Shown: positions 36,718-44,820 of the stretch, in pieces
How the letters are laid out: every line of letters begins with the position of its first letter
Position numbering within the stretch: position 1 is the stretch's first letter
Origin: Larkinella knui
GTDB taxonomy: Bacteria > Bacteroidota > Bacteroidia > Cytophagales > Spirosomataceae
DNA: 64,000 nucleotides
Direction of reading: 5' to 3'
NCBI RefSeq assembly: GCF_003858645.1
Contig: NZ_RQJP01000003.1
Coordinates: forward strand, 868,001-932,000
The notes under the pieces: model-generated
The model's database searches: none
Seen by the model: the letters and a program-made list of their open reading frames with translations, nothing else
Told to the model about the DNA's origin: nothing
Made by a program: the position numbers and the translations under genes

Positions 36718-37527
36718 ATGAACCCTCCACTCCGTGCCGTACTCATCGACGACGAAACCAACGCCCGCGAAGCACTCACCCATTTGCTGCATCTGATTGC
36801 TCCGGATGTGGAAATCTGTGGTGAAGCCAAAAATGCCGACCTTGGAATCGAGCTGATTCAAAAAGAGCGCCCCAACCTGGTTTTTCTGGACATTCAAATG
36901 CCGGGAAAATCCGGTTTCGATTTGCTGTCGAGTTTCGGGAAAGTGGATTTTGGCGTGATCTTCACCACGGCCTACCAGGAATACGCCATCCGGGCGTTCC
37001 GGTTCAGCGCGATCGATTACCTGCTCAAACCGATCGACCCGGAAGAGTTGCAGGCGGCTATCGCACGGTTCAAAGGGCAGGCCGGAAGTGTCAATCCTCA
37101 GCAGCTCCAGATTTTGCAGGAGCATCTCGATACCGCTCCGACGAGCCCGCGGCTGGTTCAGCGCAAAAAAAATGACCAGCAGCGGATTGCGTTACCCACC
37201 GCCGAAGGCATCCATTTTGTGCAGATGACCGATATTATTCAATGCGAATCATTGGGTTCGTACACCAAATTTCATTTGGTCAAAGGCCCGGCTATCGTTG
37301 TGTCGCGGCTGCTGAAAGAGTACGAGGAAATTCTGGACAATTATTATTTCTTCCGCGTCCACCAATCGAACATCATCAACCTCGAACACATCAAACGGTA
37401 CGTCAAAGGCGACGGTGGACAGGTCTGGATGAGCGATCATACCGAAATCGAAGTGTCGCGCCGGCGCAAGGATGAGTTCCTGTCGTTGTTATCGGACTTT
37501 TACGTCAATTCGGGGAAGTTGAAATAA
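36718..37527 (+). CDS. LytTR-family response regulator
   Basis: A 269-residue regulator: receiver domain (residues 1-120) with acidic D-D-E near residue 12, phospho-acceptor D58 in V-F-L-D-I-Q-M-P and the conserved lysine in Y-L-L-K-P; then a LytTR DNA-binding domain (about 160-262) with F-F-R-V-H-Q-S-N-I-I-N and S-R-R-R-K-D-E-F. It is read from ATG three bases after the LytS stop, so the two are co-transcribed and translationally close. Targets are unknown; the neighbouring transport and hydrolase genes face it from the other strand. Confidence 0.93.
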   Translation: MNPPLRAVLIDDETNAREALTHLLHLIAPDVEICGEAKNADLGIELIQKERPNLVFLDIQMPGKSGFDLLSSFGKVDFGVIFTTAYQEYAIRAFRFSAIDYLLKPIDPEELQAAIARFKGQAGSVNPQQLQILQEHLDTAPTSPRLVQRKKNDQQRIALPTAEGIHFVQMTDIIQCESLGSYTKFHLVKGPAIVVSRLLKEYEEILDNYYFFRVHQSNIINLEHIKRYVKGDGGQVWMSDHTEIEVSRRRKDEFLSLLSDFYVNSGKLK

Positions 37528-37545
37528 AACCGGTTTTGGAAAGCC

Positions 37546-37842
37546 CGTTGTCGCTCGCGTGACTACGTTGTCGCTCGCGTGCCGCGAGTGACTTTATATC
37601 CAAAGGGCCTCCGGCCCGTGCCTTCCTCCGTTGTCGCTCGCGTGCCGCGAGTGATTTCTATAGTCAAAGGGCCTCCGGCCCGGGGATTGGTCATCGGGTC
37701 GTTGGTCATTGGTGGACGGGAAGGATCGGGCCGGAGGCCCTTTGGATAGAAAGTCACTCGCGACACGCGAGCGACAACGGAGACACGCGAGCGGCAACGG
37801 AGACACGCGAGCGACAACGGACACGACACGCGCGCAACAACG
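37546..37842. repeat. Nested palindromic repeat element between convergent genes
   Basis: A mosaic of two repeat units. Unit A, CGTTGTCGCTCGCGTG, occurs three times forward (37546, 37566, 37629) and inverted at 37764, 37784 (one mismatch), 37804 and, degenerate, near 37827. Unit B, CAAAGGGCCTCCGGCCCG, occurs forward at 37601 and 37665 and inverted at 37727-37744. The inverted copies let about 300 bases fold into a long branched hairpin. It fills the gap between the 3' ends of the LytTR regulator and the serine hydrolase. It looks like a REP/MITE-type element or a two-way terminator; no gene is seen. Confidence 0.8.
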
Positions 37843-37884
37843 GACAACCAAAAGCTTGCTGCGAATCCCTAGCGGTCGGGGATT

Positions 37885-39357
37885 TTACGGCGTTTTCAAC
37901 ATCCGCTCCAGCACCTGTTTTCCGCCCTTGTTATCGGCATTCAGTTCAATCGATTTCCGGTACATGGCAATGGCTTCGTCTTTTTGCCCGTTCTTCAACA
38001 GCGCTTCACCGTAGCTGTCATACACATTCCAGCTTTCCGGAAACAAGGCAACGTTGAGCTTAAAAATACGGAGGGCTTCTTTCAATTGCCCCCGGCTCAT
38101 CATGCGGTATGCCCAGTCGTTGAGATCGGTTTCCGTTGGCTGGAAAGCGGCATTTTTCTTTTTTTCTTCTTCGAATACCGCACTGGCCTGGTCAAAACCG
38201 CGTTTCCGCAACTGCATGTGGAGCGTCGTAATGGGGTCGGATTTCGGAATTTCCGGGTTATAGCAACCCGCCAGTTCGTCGATGAATTCCTCCGGAAACG
38301 AACCGGCCAGATTTGTCAGAACGACAATGGCTAGATCATCTTCGGGATACACAAACAGCGCCGAGCGCCCCCCGCCGGTGGTAATCATGGCATGGTGCCT
38401 GGGACGCGGTTTGGTTACCCAGCCGACGGCCCACTGGGTTGGCGTCCCGTTGTTGTACGTTCCCGGCGTCCAGAGGGTTTCGAGGGTGGTTTTGGTCTTG
38501 AAAAATTGGCCCTGCTGCAACGCGATAATCCAGTGAGCCAGATCTTCGGCGGTGCTGTTCATACCCGATGCCGTCCGACGAAATGTCGGAAAGACCTCAT
38601 ACCGGTTGGTCAGCTTGCCCTCCGGAAAAGATTGCCCATCCATTTTGGTGACGTACCCATACGATTGGGTTTTGTTCGGAATCACGTCGCGGGAATCGCC
38701 CAAACCGGTGTTCGTCATGCCAGCCACCTGAAACTGCCGCTCCTTGAAGACCTGGGCAAACGGTTTGCCGCTGAGTTTGTCGATGATTTTTCCCAGTAAA
38801 GCGTAGTTTGTCTGGTTATAGCGATACTGCTCCCCGGTCGGAAAATCCATCGGCATGGCCTTCGTTTTCGCCCAGGCGGTTTCTTCGTCCATCACCTGGT
38901 CCGCGGGCGCCGTATCCAGCACCCGAAGAATGTCCGGTAAGCCCGAAACGTGGGTCAGCAACTGCCGGATCGTGACGGGTTGCCAGGTTGCCGGAAGTCC
39001 GTCGAGGTACCGGGACACCGGAGCCGCCAGATCCACTTTTCCTTCTTCCACCAGCTGCATAATCGCAATACCGGTGAAGGCTTTCGTACAGGAATTGATC
39101 GAAAAAACGCTCTGATTGGTAACCGGCGTCGCATACTGAAGATTAGCCGTGCCGTACGAGCTGAGCAGAACAAGTTTACCGCGCTGAACGACCGCCAGCT
39201 GGAGTCCGGGAATCCGCCGTTCCTGCATTTCCCGCCGAATGATAGCTTCCGCGTTGTCGGGTTGCGCCCATGCTGCCGAATGGGCTAAAAAGTAAATAAG
39301 TCCGATAGCGATTCTGCCCCTGCGCAAAATCCAGGGATCAATGTTGTGGCTCATCAT
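37885..39357 (-). CDS. Class C beta-lactamase-like serine hydrolase with TPR tail
   Basis: A 490-residue secreted serine hydrolase. ATG at 39357 gives a signal peptide ending A-A-W-A-Q. The beta-lactamase-like domain (about residues 30-350) has the nucleophile motif S89-C-T-K92, a tyrosine motif Y-N-Q in place of Y-x-N, and a T-G-G-G-R block near the H/K-x-G position. The last 110 residues hold two or three TPR-like helix pairs (G-E-A-L-L-K-N-G-Q-K-D-E-A-I-A-M-Y). These proteins are usually D-amino acid or ester hydrolases rather than antibiotic resistance enzymes; the substrate is unknown. Codons upstream to 39435 are open but contain no signal-like start. Confidence 0.85.
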   Translation of the reverse strand: MMSHNIDPWILRRGRIAIGLIYFLAHSAAWAQPDNAEAIIRREMQERRIPGLQLAVVQRGKLVLLSSYGTANLQYATPVTNQSVFSINSCTKAFTGIAIMQLVEEGKVDLAAPVSRYLDGLPATWQPVTIRQLLTHVSGLPDILRVLDTAPADQVMDEETAWAKTKAMPMDFPTGEQYRYNQTNYALLGKIIDKLSGKPFAQVFKERQFQVAGMTNTGLGDSRDVIPNKTQSYGYVTKMDGQSFPEGKLTNRYEVFPTFRRTASGMNSTAEDLAHWIIALQQGQFFKTKTTLETLWTPGTYNNGTPTQWAVGWVTKPRPRHHAMITTGGGRSALFVYPEDDLAIVVLTNLAGSFPEEFIDELAGCYNPEIPKSDPITTLHMQLRKRGFDQASAVFEEEKKKNAAFQPTETDLNDWAYRMMSRGQLKEALRIFKLNVALFPESWNVYDSYGEALLKNGQKDEAIAMYRKSIELNADNKGGKQVLERMLKTP

Positions 39358-39701
39358 TTTTGTTGTCTTTTTGTTGGCAATACCGCTGTGCAAAGACGAG
39401 GGCTCGATCACAGCGTTGCGCGGGAAACTCCCCAAAACGCAAATGGTTACACCCGGATGGCTACTTATACGGTTACCAGGCTGGTTTTATTAGAGACCTT
39501 AAAGGCACGTTTTTCAAATTACCGACCACTTTTAGGATAATCCCCACCGCGTTTAAAGTCAAACCGGCCTTGCACACAGTCCCCGTTTTCGCCCCTTCCG
39601 CTTGTCGTAGTTTTGAAACATCAAAGGGACGCAAGGACAAAAAAACGAACGCCTTGTCTGATCCCGGTTTCAAATCCTTACCAACAACTCGTCTAACTTT
39701 T
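39358..39701. other. Divergent intergenic region with promoter
   Basis: About 340 bases between the divergent serine hydrolase and lipoprotein genes. It holds the candidate promoter listed at 39586-39615; otherwise no gene or clear structure is visible. Confidence 0.4.
39586..39615 (+). promoter_or_regulatory. Candidate -33/-7 promoter for the lipoprotein gene
   Basis: TAGTTTTG at 39608-39615 matches the Bacteroidota -7 consensus; a TTTT at 39586-39589 lies 18 bases upstream, near the -33 position but without the final G. The lipoprotein ATG follows 86 bases later, leaving an untranslated leader. Confidence 0.4.
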
Positions 39702-40178
39702 ATGAAAACCTCTCAATTTTTTGCCATCCTCGCCATCATCGGTCTCATCGGTTTCAGTTCATGCAGTAAAAAAAGTGACGATGTCGCTCCGGAAGAAACG
39801 GCCACTACCGCCGGTTTCCGGGTAAAAGTCGATGGAAAAACCTACGCTCCGGATTTTTCGTACGCCCTGGCGAGCTTTCCGGCGAATGACAAATACTATG
39901 GCGTTTATGGCCTCGACAGCAAAACCAGTGACGTGGTAGCGATTGCGTTACCCAATACCGCCGGCGTAGGAACGCACGAAATCAGTACGGTCACCTTTGG
40001 AGTCTTGAACCTCGGTAACGAAAGTTATTCAACCATCAACGGCGGCACGGGAACCATCACCATCACGAAAAAAACCGCAACGAATGTGGTCGGCACCTTC
40101 AGTTTCACGGCGTATGATGCAACCGGCAAGCTGAAAAAAGCCTTGACCGAAGGAAGTTTCAATGTGAATGTTCGCTGA
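39702..40178 (+). CDS. Small secreted lipoprotein (calycin-like beta protein)
   Basis: A 158-residue lipoprotein: M-K-T-S, hydrophobic core and lipobox G-F-S-S-C near residue 21, then a serine/lysine/acidic linker and a beta-rich domain containing V-K-V-D-G-K-T-Y-A and, towards the end, a G-T-F-S-F-T-A-Y-D motif. This pattern is common in Bacteroidota lipoproteins related to DUF6252, which have no known function. ATG at 39702 is chosen over the long open frame upstream because of the signal. A strong terminator follows. Confidence 0.8.
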   Translation: MKTSQFFAILAIIGLIGFSSCSKKSDDVAPEETATTAGFRVKVDGKTYAPDFSYALASFPANDKYYGVYGLDSKTSDVVAIALPNTAGVGTHEISTVTFGVLNLGNESYSTINGGTGTITITKKTATNVVGTFSFTAYDATGKLKKALTEGSFNVNVR

Positions 40179-40216
40179 GTGTACGTCAGTATTTCAACAA
40201 CCCAATCTATATCCAC

Positions 40217-40245
40217 ACGGCCAGTTCGCAAGACTGGCCGTTTTT
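40217..40245 (+). terminator. Rho-independent terminator after the lipoprotein gene
   Basis: Perfect nine-base stem (40217-40225 with 40233-40241), seven-base loop, followed by a run of T. It lies 38 bases after the lipoprotein stop. Confidence 0.85.
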
Positions 40246-40452
40246 GGTTGATCAAAGCGTTGACAACGATGATCTCCCAATTCAATCCTGTACTTTTTCA
40301 TGCTGCTGACGATGATGAGCCGGATTTTACCGGGTTGGTGAAATACCGTCATCATGGATCAGTAGCTGGTTTTAAATCATTTTATAATTTCCAACGTAGA
40401 AATCCCAGCGGTTTTTCCTACCTTTCCTGATCCGCTTTTCAAGACTGATCCT

Positions 40453-41388
40453 ATGGAAGACACCCTTTTAGGCCTGCACCACATCACGGCCATTGCCGGA
40501 TATGCCCAGCGGAATTTCAACTTTTACACGAAAATACTGGGACTCAGGTTTATCAAAAAAACCGTCAATTTCGACGATCCGAACACTTACCATTTCTACT
40601 TTGGCGACGAAGGCGGTTCGCCGGGAACCATCCTGACGTTCTTCCCGTGGGGAGCAACGACACCGGGTCGCAGAGGTACAGGAATGGCTACCGAAATCGG
40701 CTATTCCGTGCCGGAAGGGAGTCTGGAATTCTGGCAAAAACGGTTTGTGGACCACAATGTGATCTACAATAAACCAACGCAGCGGTTTGGCGAAACGTAC
40801 CTCCCGTTCCTGGACCCCGACGGCCTGAAACTCGAACTGATTGTTTCCAAAACCGCCGATGAACGCAAACCCTGGGAGACGAACGAAGTGACTGCCGCGG
40901 TTGCCACGAAAGGGTTTCACAACGTAACGTTAACGTTGGAAAACATCAAAGATACCGCCGAAATACTGACGGATGTATTTGGCTATCAACTTATTGACCA
41001 ACACGTCAACCGCTACCGGTTCGCCACCAGTGCGGTTGAAAATGCGAATCTGGTGGACCTGGTGGAAGTTCCGGGCGAAGGGCGCGGCCACGTCGCGGGC
41101 GGCACCATTCACCACGTGGCTTTTCGGGTCAGGGACGAAGCCGTTCAGAAACATTTTCAGGAAAAAATTGCCGCCCGGGGTTTGCAGGTGACCGAGCAGA
41201 TCGATCGGAATTACTTCCATTCCATCTATTTCCGCGAACCGGGCGGTGTCCTGTTTGAAATCGCAACCGACAACCCCGGTTTTACCGTCGACGAGCCGCT
41301 CAGCGAGTTGGGAACACACCTAAAACTGCCCGCTCAGTATGAACCCCGCCGGGCGCAGATCGAGGGCCAGCTCCCGGTTTTGGTATGA
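40453..41388 (+). CDS. Glyoxalase-family ring-cleaving dioxygenase-like protein
   Basis: A 311-residue vicinal-oxygen-chelate protein with two glyoxalase modules, residues about 5-130 and 150-285. Metal-binding type motifs are visible: G-L-H-H-I-T near residue 7, H-H-V-A-F-R near residue 221 and L-F-E-I-A-T near residue 269. The length and P-x-x-L-P-x-x-Y-E-x-R-R end resemble MhqO/MhqA-like dioxygenases that handle quinones or hydroquinones. The exact substrate is open. It stands as a single + strand gene with a terminator upstream and a palindromic repeat element downstream. Confidence 0.85.
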   Translation: MEDTLLGLHHITAIAGYAQRNFNFYTKILGLRFIKKTVNFDDPNTYHFYFGDEGGSPGTILTFFPWGATTPGRRGTGMATEIGYSVPEGSLEFWQKRFVDHNVIYNKPTQRFGETYLPFLDPDGLKLELIVSKTADERKPWETNEVTAAVATKGFHNVTLTLENIKDTAEILTDVFGYQLIDQHVNRYRFATSAVENANLVDLVEVPGEGRGHVAGGTIHHVAFRVRDEAVQKHFQEKIAARGLQVTEQIDRNYFHSIYFREPGGVLFEIATDNPGFTVDEPLSELGTHLKLPAQYEPRRAQIEGQLPVLV

Positions 41389-41405
41389 TATTTTAAGTAG
41401 TGAAA

Positions 41406-41548
41406 TTACCCCGGCGGGGTTTGCAGTCAATAGCCACCGTTCTCTACGGGCGTTCTAAAAAGACCAGAAAACCATTAGAACGCCCCGGCCGGGGCTACAA
41501 TGCTGACGAAACTTGCATTACTAGTAACAGAAAACCCCTCCGGGGTAA
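41406..41548. repeat. Palindromic intergenic repeat element
   Basis: Outer inverted arms 41406-41422 and 41532-41548 match at 16 of 17 bases. Inside are a perfect 11-base inverted repeat (41448-41458 with 41475-41485) and the perfect palindrome CCCCGGCCGGGG at 41483-41494. It lies between the 3' ends of convergent genes and may be a MITE/REP-type element that also ends transcription. Confidence 0.75.
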
Positions 41549-41570
41549 AATGGCCCTCGAATGGTATAAA

Positions 41571-42299
41571 TTACAAATACACCTTCACCATTTGCTGCCA
41601 GTATTCGGCCTGATGCGCCCGGCCCTCCCAGATGTATAAATCGTGCGGAATCTGTTTTTCACCCAGCGAAGTGCTCAGTTCCCGGTTGTTTTCGAGGAAC
41701 GGATCTTCCTGCCCGACTGCAATCAGAAAATGCATCCGGCGCAGCAACGCCAGCGTGCCTTCGTCGTGGAGGTTGGGCAGAAAATGCGTGGGCGTATTGA
41801 AGTAAATTGTTTCGTCATAGTAGGCATCGAATAATCCGCGAAAACTCTCGACGGGCACGGACAAATCATACCGTCCACTGAGTGCCACCACTTTACCAAA
41901 CCATTCGGGATGGCGCAGGGCAATGTTCACCGCGTGGAAAGCGCCAAAGCTGCAGCCGAGTGCGATCATGAACGGTTGTGGGTTTTTGCAACGCGTGAAG
42001 GGCAGCACTTCTTCCAGGATGTACTTCTCGAATTGGAGGTGCCGCGGTACCCGCTCGTGCGGAGGAACCCACTTGCTATACAAACTCTCGGCGTCGATGC
42101 TGTCGACACAAAAGAGTTGCAACTTGCCATTTTCGAGTTTATCCGCCAGCGCGTCGACCAGACCAAAGTCTTCAAAATCGAAAAACCGCCCCCGCCGGGT
42201 TGGAAACACCAGCACCCGCGCTCCGGTATGGCCGAAGACCAAAAGTTCCATGTCGCGGTTCAGTCGCGGACTAAACCATTTGTGGTATTCGCGCTGCAT
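41571..42299 (-). CDS. Alpha/beta-hydrolase esterase (esterase D/YbbA-like)
   Basis: A 242-residue cytoplasmic protein of the PF00756-type esterase group. The nucleophile elbow G-C-S-F-G-A (serine near residue 115) fits G-x-S-x-G, and a C-terminal G-R-A-H-Q motif near residue 229 carries the likely catalytic histidine. The N-terminus Y-H-K-W-F-S-P-R-L-N-R-D-M-E-L is typical of the group. No signal peptide is seen. Substrate unknown. It is followed on the minus strand by no gene, only by the palindromic element; the SGNH hydrolase gene lies 66 bases upstream in the same direction. Confidence 0.82.
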   Translation of the reverse strand: MQREYHKWFSPRLNRDMELLVFGHTGARVLVFPTRRGRFFDFEDFGLVDALADKLENGKLQLFCVDSIDAESLYSKWVPPHERVPRHLQFEKYILEEVLPFTRCKNPQPFMIALGCSFGAFHAVNIALRHPEWFGKVVALSGRYDLSVPVESFRGLFDAYYDETIYFNTPTHFLPNLHDEGTLALLRRMHFLIAVGQEDPFLENNRELSTSLGEKQIPHDLYIWEGRAHQAEYWQQMVKVYL

Positions 42300-42365
42300 A
42301 CAAATTCGCCCTCTCCATCCGCAATTTGCATCATTTTTCAGGTAATCGACAAATTTCCCGGTTAA

Positions 42366-42965
42366 CTATTTGTTAAAAATCTGAGGCTGTTGCACCAAAA
42401 TATGTTGCCAGAGCGCATACCCTTTGGGACTTAAATGCAACCCGTCGCTCTCAAACAAGTCCCAGCGCGGGCGTCCTTTGGTGTCGAGCATCGGCGTGTA
42501 GGTGTCCACAAAATGATACTCCGGCAGGGTTTCGATTTTCTGCCGGATCAGGTGGTTCGTATACCGGATGCGGTCGATAATGTGCCAGCGGGCCGGGCTG
42601 GGTTTGATGGCGACAAAGGTAAAGGGTACGTCGGGCAAATACTGTTGCATTTTGCCCGTCAAGGCACAGAAAAACAGGTAAACCTCCTCCGCATGACGCC
42701 CGTCGCCCAGGTCGTTATCGCCGGCGTAGAACACCAGCGTCCGGGGTTGGGCCGGCACCACCAGCCGTTCAAAAAACCAGCTGCAAGCCGCCAGCGTCGA
42801 ACCGCCAAATCCCATATTCAGAACTTGCTTTCCGGGAAAATCCTGCTCCAGTGTTTTCCACAGACGGATGGATGAACTGCCGTAGAAAACCGTGCGATTG
42901 GTACTGTTTGTGGTGGATTGAATCGTTTTTTCAAGCTGATGGACTTCGTCTTCGTACCAGATCAT
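42366..42965 (-). CDS. SGNH/GDSL-type hydrolase
   Basis: A 199-residue SGNH hydrolase. Block I is G-S-S-S-I-R (catalytic serine near residue 30), block II G-F-G-G-S, block III A-G-D-N-D-L and block V D-G-L-H-L-S with the aspartate/histidine pair near residue 174. No signal peptide is present. Members remove acyl groups from sugars, lipids or other esters. It lies upstream of the esterase gene, and both may form one transcript. The exact substrate cannot be seen. Confidence 0.87.
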   Translation of the reverse strand: MIWYEDEVHQLEKTIQSTTNSTNRTVFYGSSSIRLWKTLEQDFPGKQVLNMGFGGSTLAACSWFFERLVVPAQPRTLVFYAGDNDLGDGRHAEEVYLFFCALTGKMQQYLPDVPFTFVAIKPSPARWHIIDRIRYTNHLIRQKIETLPEYHFVDTYTPMLDTKGRPRWDLFESDGLHLSPKGYALWQHILVQQPQIFNK

Positions 42966-43001
42966 AAGGGCTTTTTAGAATAGACTCGCAAAAGTACACA
43001 A

Positions 43002-43081
43002 ACGGACCCACGGACTTTAGTCCGTATTTGATATTTATCAACTTGCAAGCGAATCTCACGGACTAAAGACCGTGGGTCCGT
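43002..43081. repeat. 80-base inverted-repeat element at the end of the kdp sensor gene
   Basis: Inverted arms ACGGACCCACGGACTTTAG... (43002-43025) and its near complement (43057-43081) around a 31-base AT-rich spacer. The first base of the kinase stop codon (43081-43083) is the last base of the element. The same arms occur at 47163-47244. Confidence 0.8.
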
Positions 43082-44820
43082 TAGGCAACGGCCAGCCGGA
43101 AGTAAAAAGCCGCGCCCGGTTCGATGCCGTCTTTCAGTCCAATTTCGCCCCCCATCGTCTGAATGAATTCTTTGGAAATGGCCAGCCCCAACCCCGTACC
43201 ACTCACCGAACCGTTCTGACCAGGGGCACGGAAATACCGGTCGAAAACCCGCGCCCGGTGTTCGGGTCGCAGACCGGGCCCAAAATCCCGCACCGTAAAC
43301 TCGACCTGATTGCCAATCTGACGGGCCGAAATGGCAACCACATTGTCTTCGGGACTGTGCCGCACGGCATTCGACAACAGGTTGACCAACACCCAGGTCG
43401 CTTTGTCCGGATCGGCTTTGATGGCGGGCAAACCGGCCAAACCCGAAACCGCAAACCGCACCCTACGCTGACCAGCCGCCACGTCCAGCGCCTTCGTGGC
43501 GTAGTGAACCAGTTCGGACGGATCAACGGCTTTGATCGTCAGCTGAATCTGACCCGATTCCACCTGTGCCATATTTAACAGTTCACCGGTGATAGTCAAA
43601 AGCCGGTCGGCATCGTTGCGGACGTGATCGACCAGTTGTTTCTGCTCGTCATTCAAAGGGCCAACCCGCTGATCGTCCAGCAGTTTCAGGCTCATTTTGA
43701 TGGCCGAAATTGGTGTTTTCAACTCGTGGGAAACCGTCGCGATGAAATTGGTTTTGGCCAGATCGCGCTCCTGGTAGGCGGTTATATTTTCCAGCACGAT
43801 GACCCACCCGGCGGCTATCGGCTGGTTTTCGCCGGTGCGCTTCAGCGTAACGACGTGCGTCTGGCGGTTGAAATAGCTTTCTTTTCCTTCGTCAAAAATT
43901 TTCAGCAGGTTCCCGACGGCCGGGGGCTCGGCGGCCGGTGACACCAGATTTTGAATCAGGGTTCGCAGCAAATCGTTCGTCAGCGCCACATCCGGCGCGT
44001 ATTTTCCGACCATGTCGGCTTCATCGACGCCCAATAACCGGCAAGCGACGGGATTGACAAAGCGGATTTTCTTTTTCTCATCCAGACCGATAATCCCGTT
44101 GTCCATCAGTTGGATCAACGTATCGATGCGTTTTTTCTCAAACAGTACATCGGCCAGTTTGGTGTGTTCATACTCATCGAGTTTGTGCGCCATCGAGTTG
44201 AACGCCCGCGCCAGTTCGCCAAATTCGTCGTTCGACCGAAAATGCAATCGTTCTTCAAAGTTACGACTGGCCACTTCCTGAATACCGCGCGTCAATTCCC
44301 GCAACGGATTGGCAATGTAACCGGGAAAATTGATGATGAACGAGAAGAGAATCAGGAAGCAAACCGTGCCCGTCATGGCCAGCCAGATCAGCGCATCTCT
44401 GGCGGTTTTTTCGGCGATGGTGTTTTTCCGAAACATCGCCTGCTGGTTGATCTCCCCCACCTGCAGCAGATTTTGCTGAATGCGGGCCAGCGTCAGCGAA
44501 TCGGTGCGGTTGCCGGATCTTAACCGGGCAAAATCCCGGCGCAGCGCCTGCACGAGCTCTTTTTCACCTTCTTCCGTCAGATTTAACTCCTGCTCGTGAA
44601 GCGCACTTTCGAAGGTTTTCGACGCATTGGGGTCCGTATTCCAGGTCAGCAACGCCTTTTGCATCCGCCCCACAAATTGCAAAGAGGTGTAATTATCCTT
44701 CAGAATAGCCTGCGCATCGTCGGAAAGCTGGTTGAGGTAATAAATGCCCGAGCCGCCCAAAAGGAGCAGAATGGCAAACAGAAAGGACAGCGCCAGCGAT
44801 ATTTTGAGTTTGATAGTCAT
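43081..44820 (-). CDS. HAMP/PAS sensor histidine kinase, partner of the split KdpD
   Basis: A 579-residue kinase: TM1 (about residues 8-28), a periplasmic helical sensor, TM2 (about 148-168), a HAMP domain (about 170-225), a PAS domain (about 235-355), the H-box T-V-S-H365-E-L-K-T-P, and a complete ATPase domain with N-L-L-S-N-A-V-R, D-F-G-P-G-L and G-T-G-L-G-L. Its start overlaps the KdpD-like gene by four bases (ATGA), so the two are coupled and likely form one potassium-sensing pair in place of the single KdpD of enterobacteria. No KdpE-type regulator is found in the window. Confidence 0.88.
   Translation of the reverse strand: MTIKLKISLALSFLFAILLLLGGSGIYYLNQLSDDAQAILKDNYTSLQFVGRMQKALLTWNTDPNASKTFESALHEQELNLTEEGEKELVQALRRDFARLRSGNRTDSLTLARIQQNLLQVGEINQQAMFRKNTIAEKTARDALIWLAMTGTVCFLILFSFIINFPGYIANPLRELTRGIQEVASRNFEERLHFRSNDEFGELARAFNSMAHKLDEYEHTKLADVLFEKKRIDTLIQLMDNGIIGLDEKKKIRFVNPVACRLLGVDEADMVGKYAPDVALTNDLLRTLIQNLVSPAAEPPAVGNLLKIFDEGKESYFNRQTHVVTLKRTGENQPIAAGWVIVLENITAYQERDLAKTNFIATVSHELKTPISAIKMSLKLLDDQRVGPLNDEQKQLVDHVRNDADRLLTITGELLNMAQVESGQIQLTIKAVDPSELVHYATKALDVAAGQRRVRFAVSGLAGLPAIKADPDKATWVLVNLLSNAVRHSPEDNVVAISARQIGNQVEFTVRDFGPGLRPEHRARVFDRYFRAPGQNGSVSGTGLGLAISKEFIQTMGGEIGLKDGIEPGAAFYFRLAVA

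Noticed and set aside
37546-37842. CRISPR-like regular repeats
   Set aside because: Units are short, occur in both orientations, and the distances between them are unequal; there are no cas genes.
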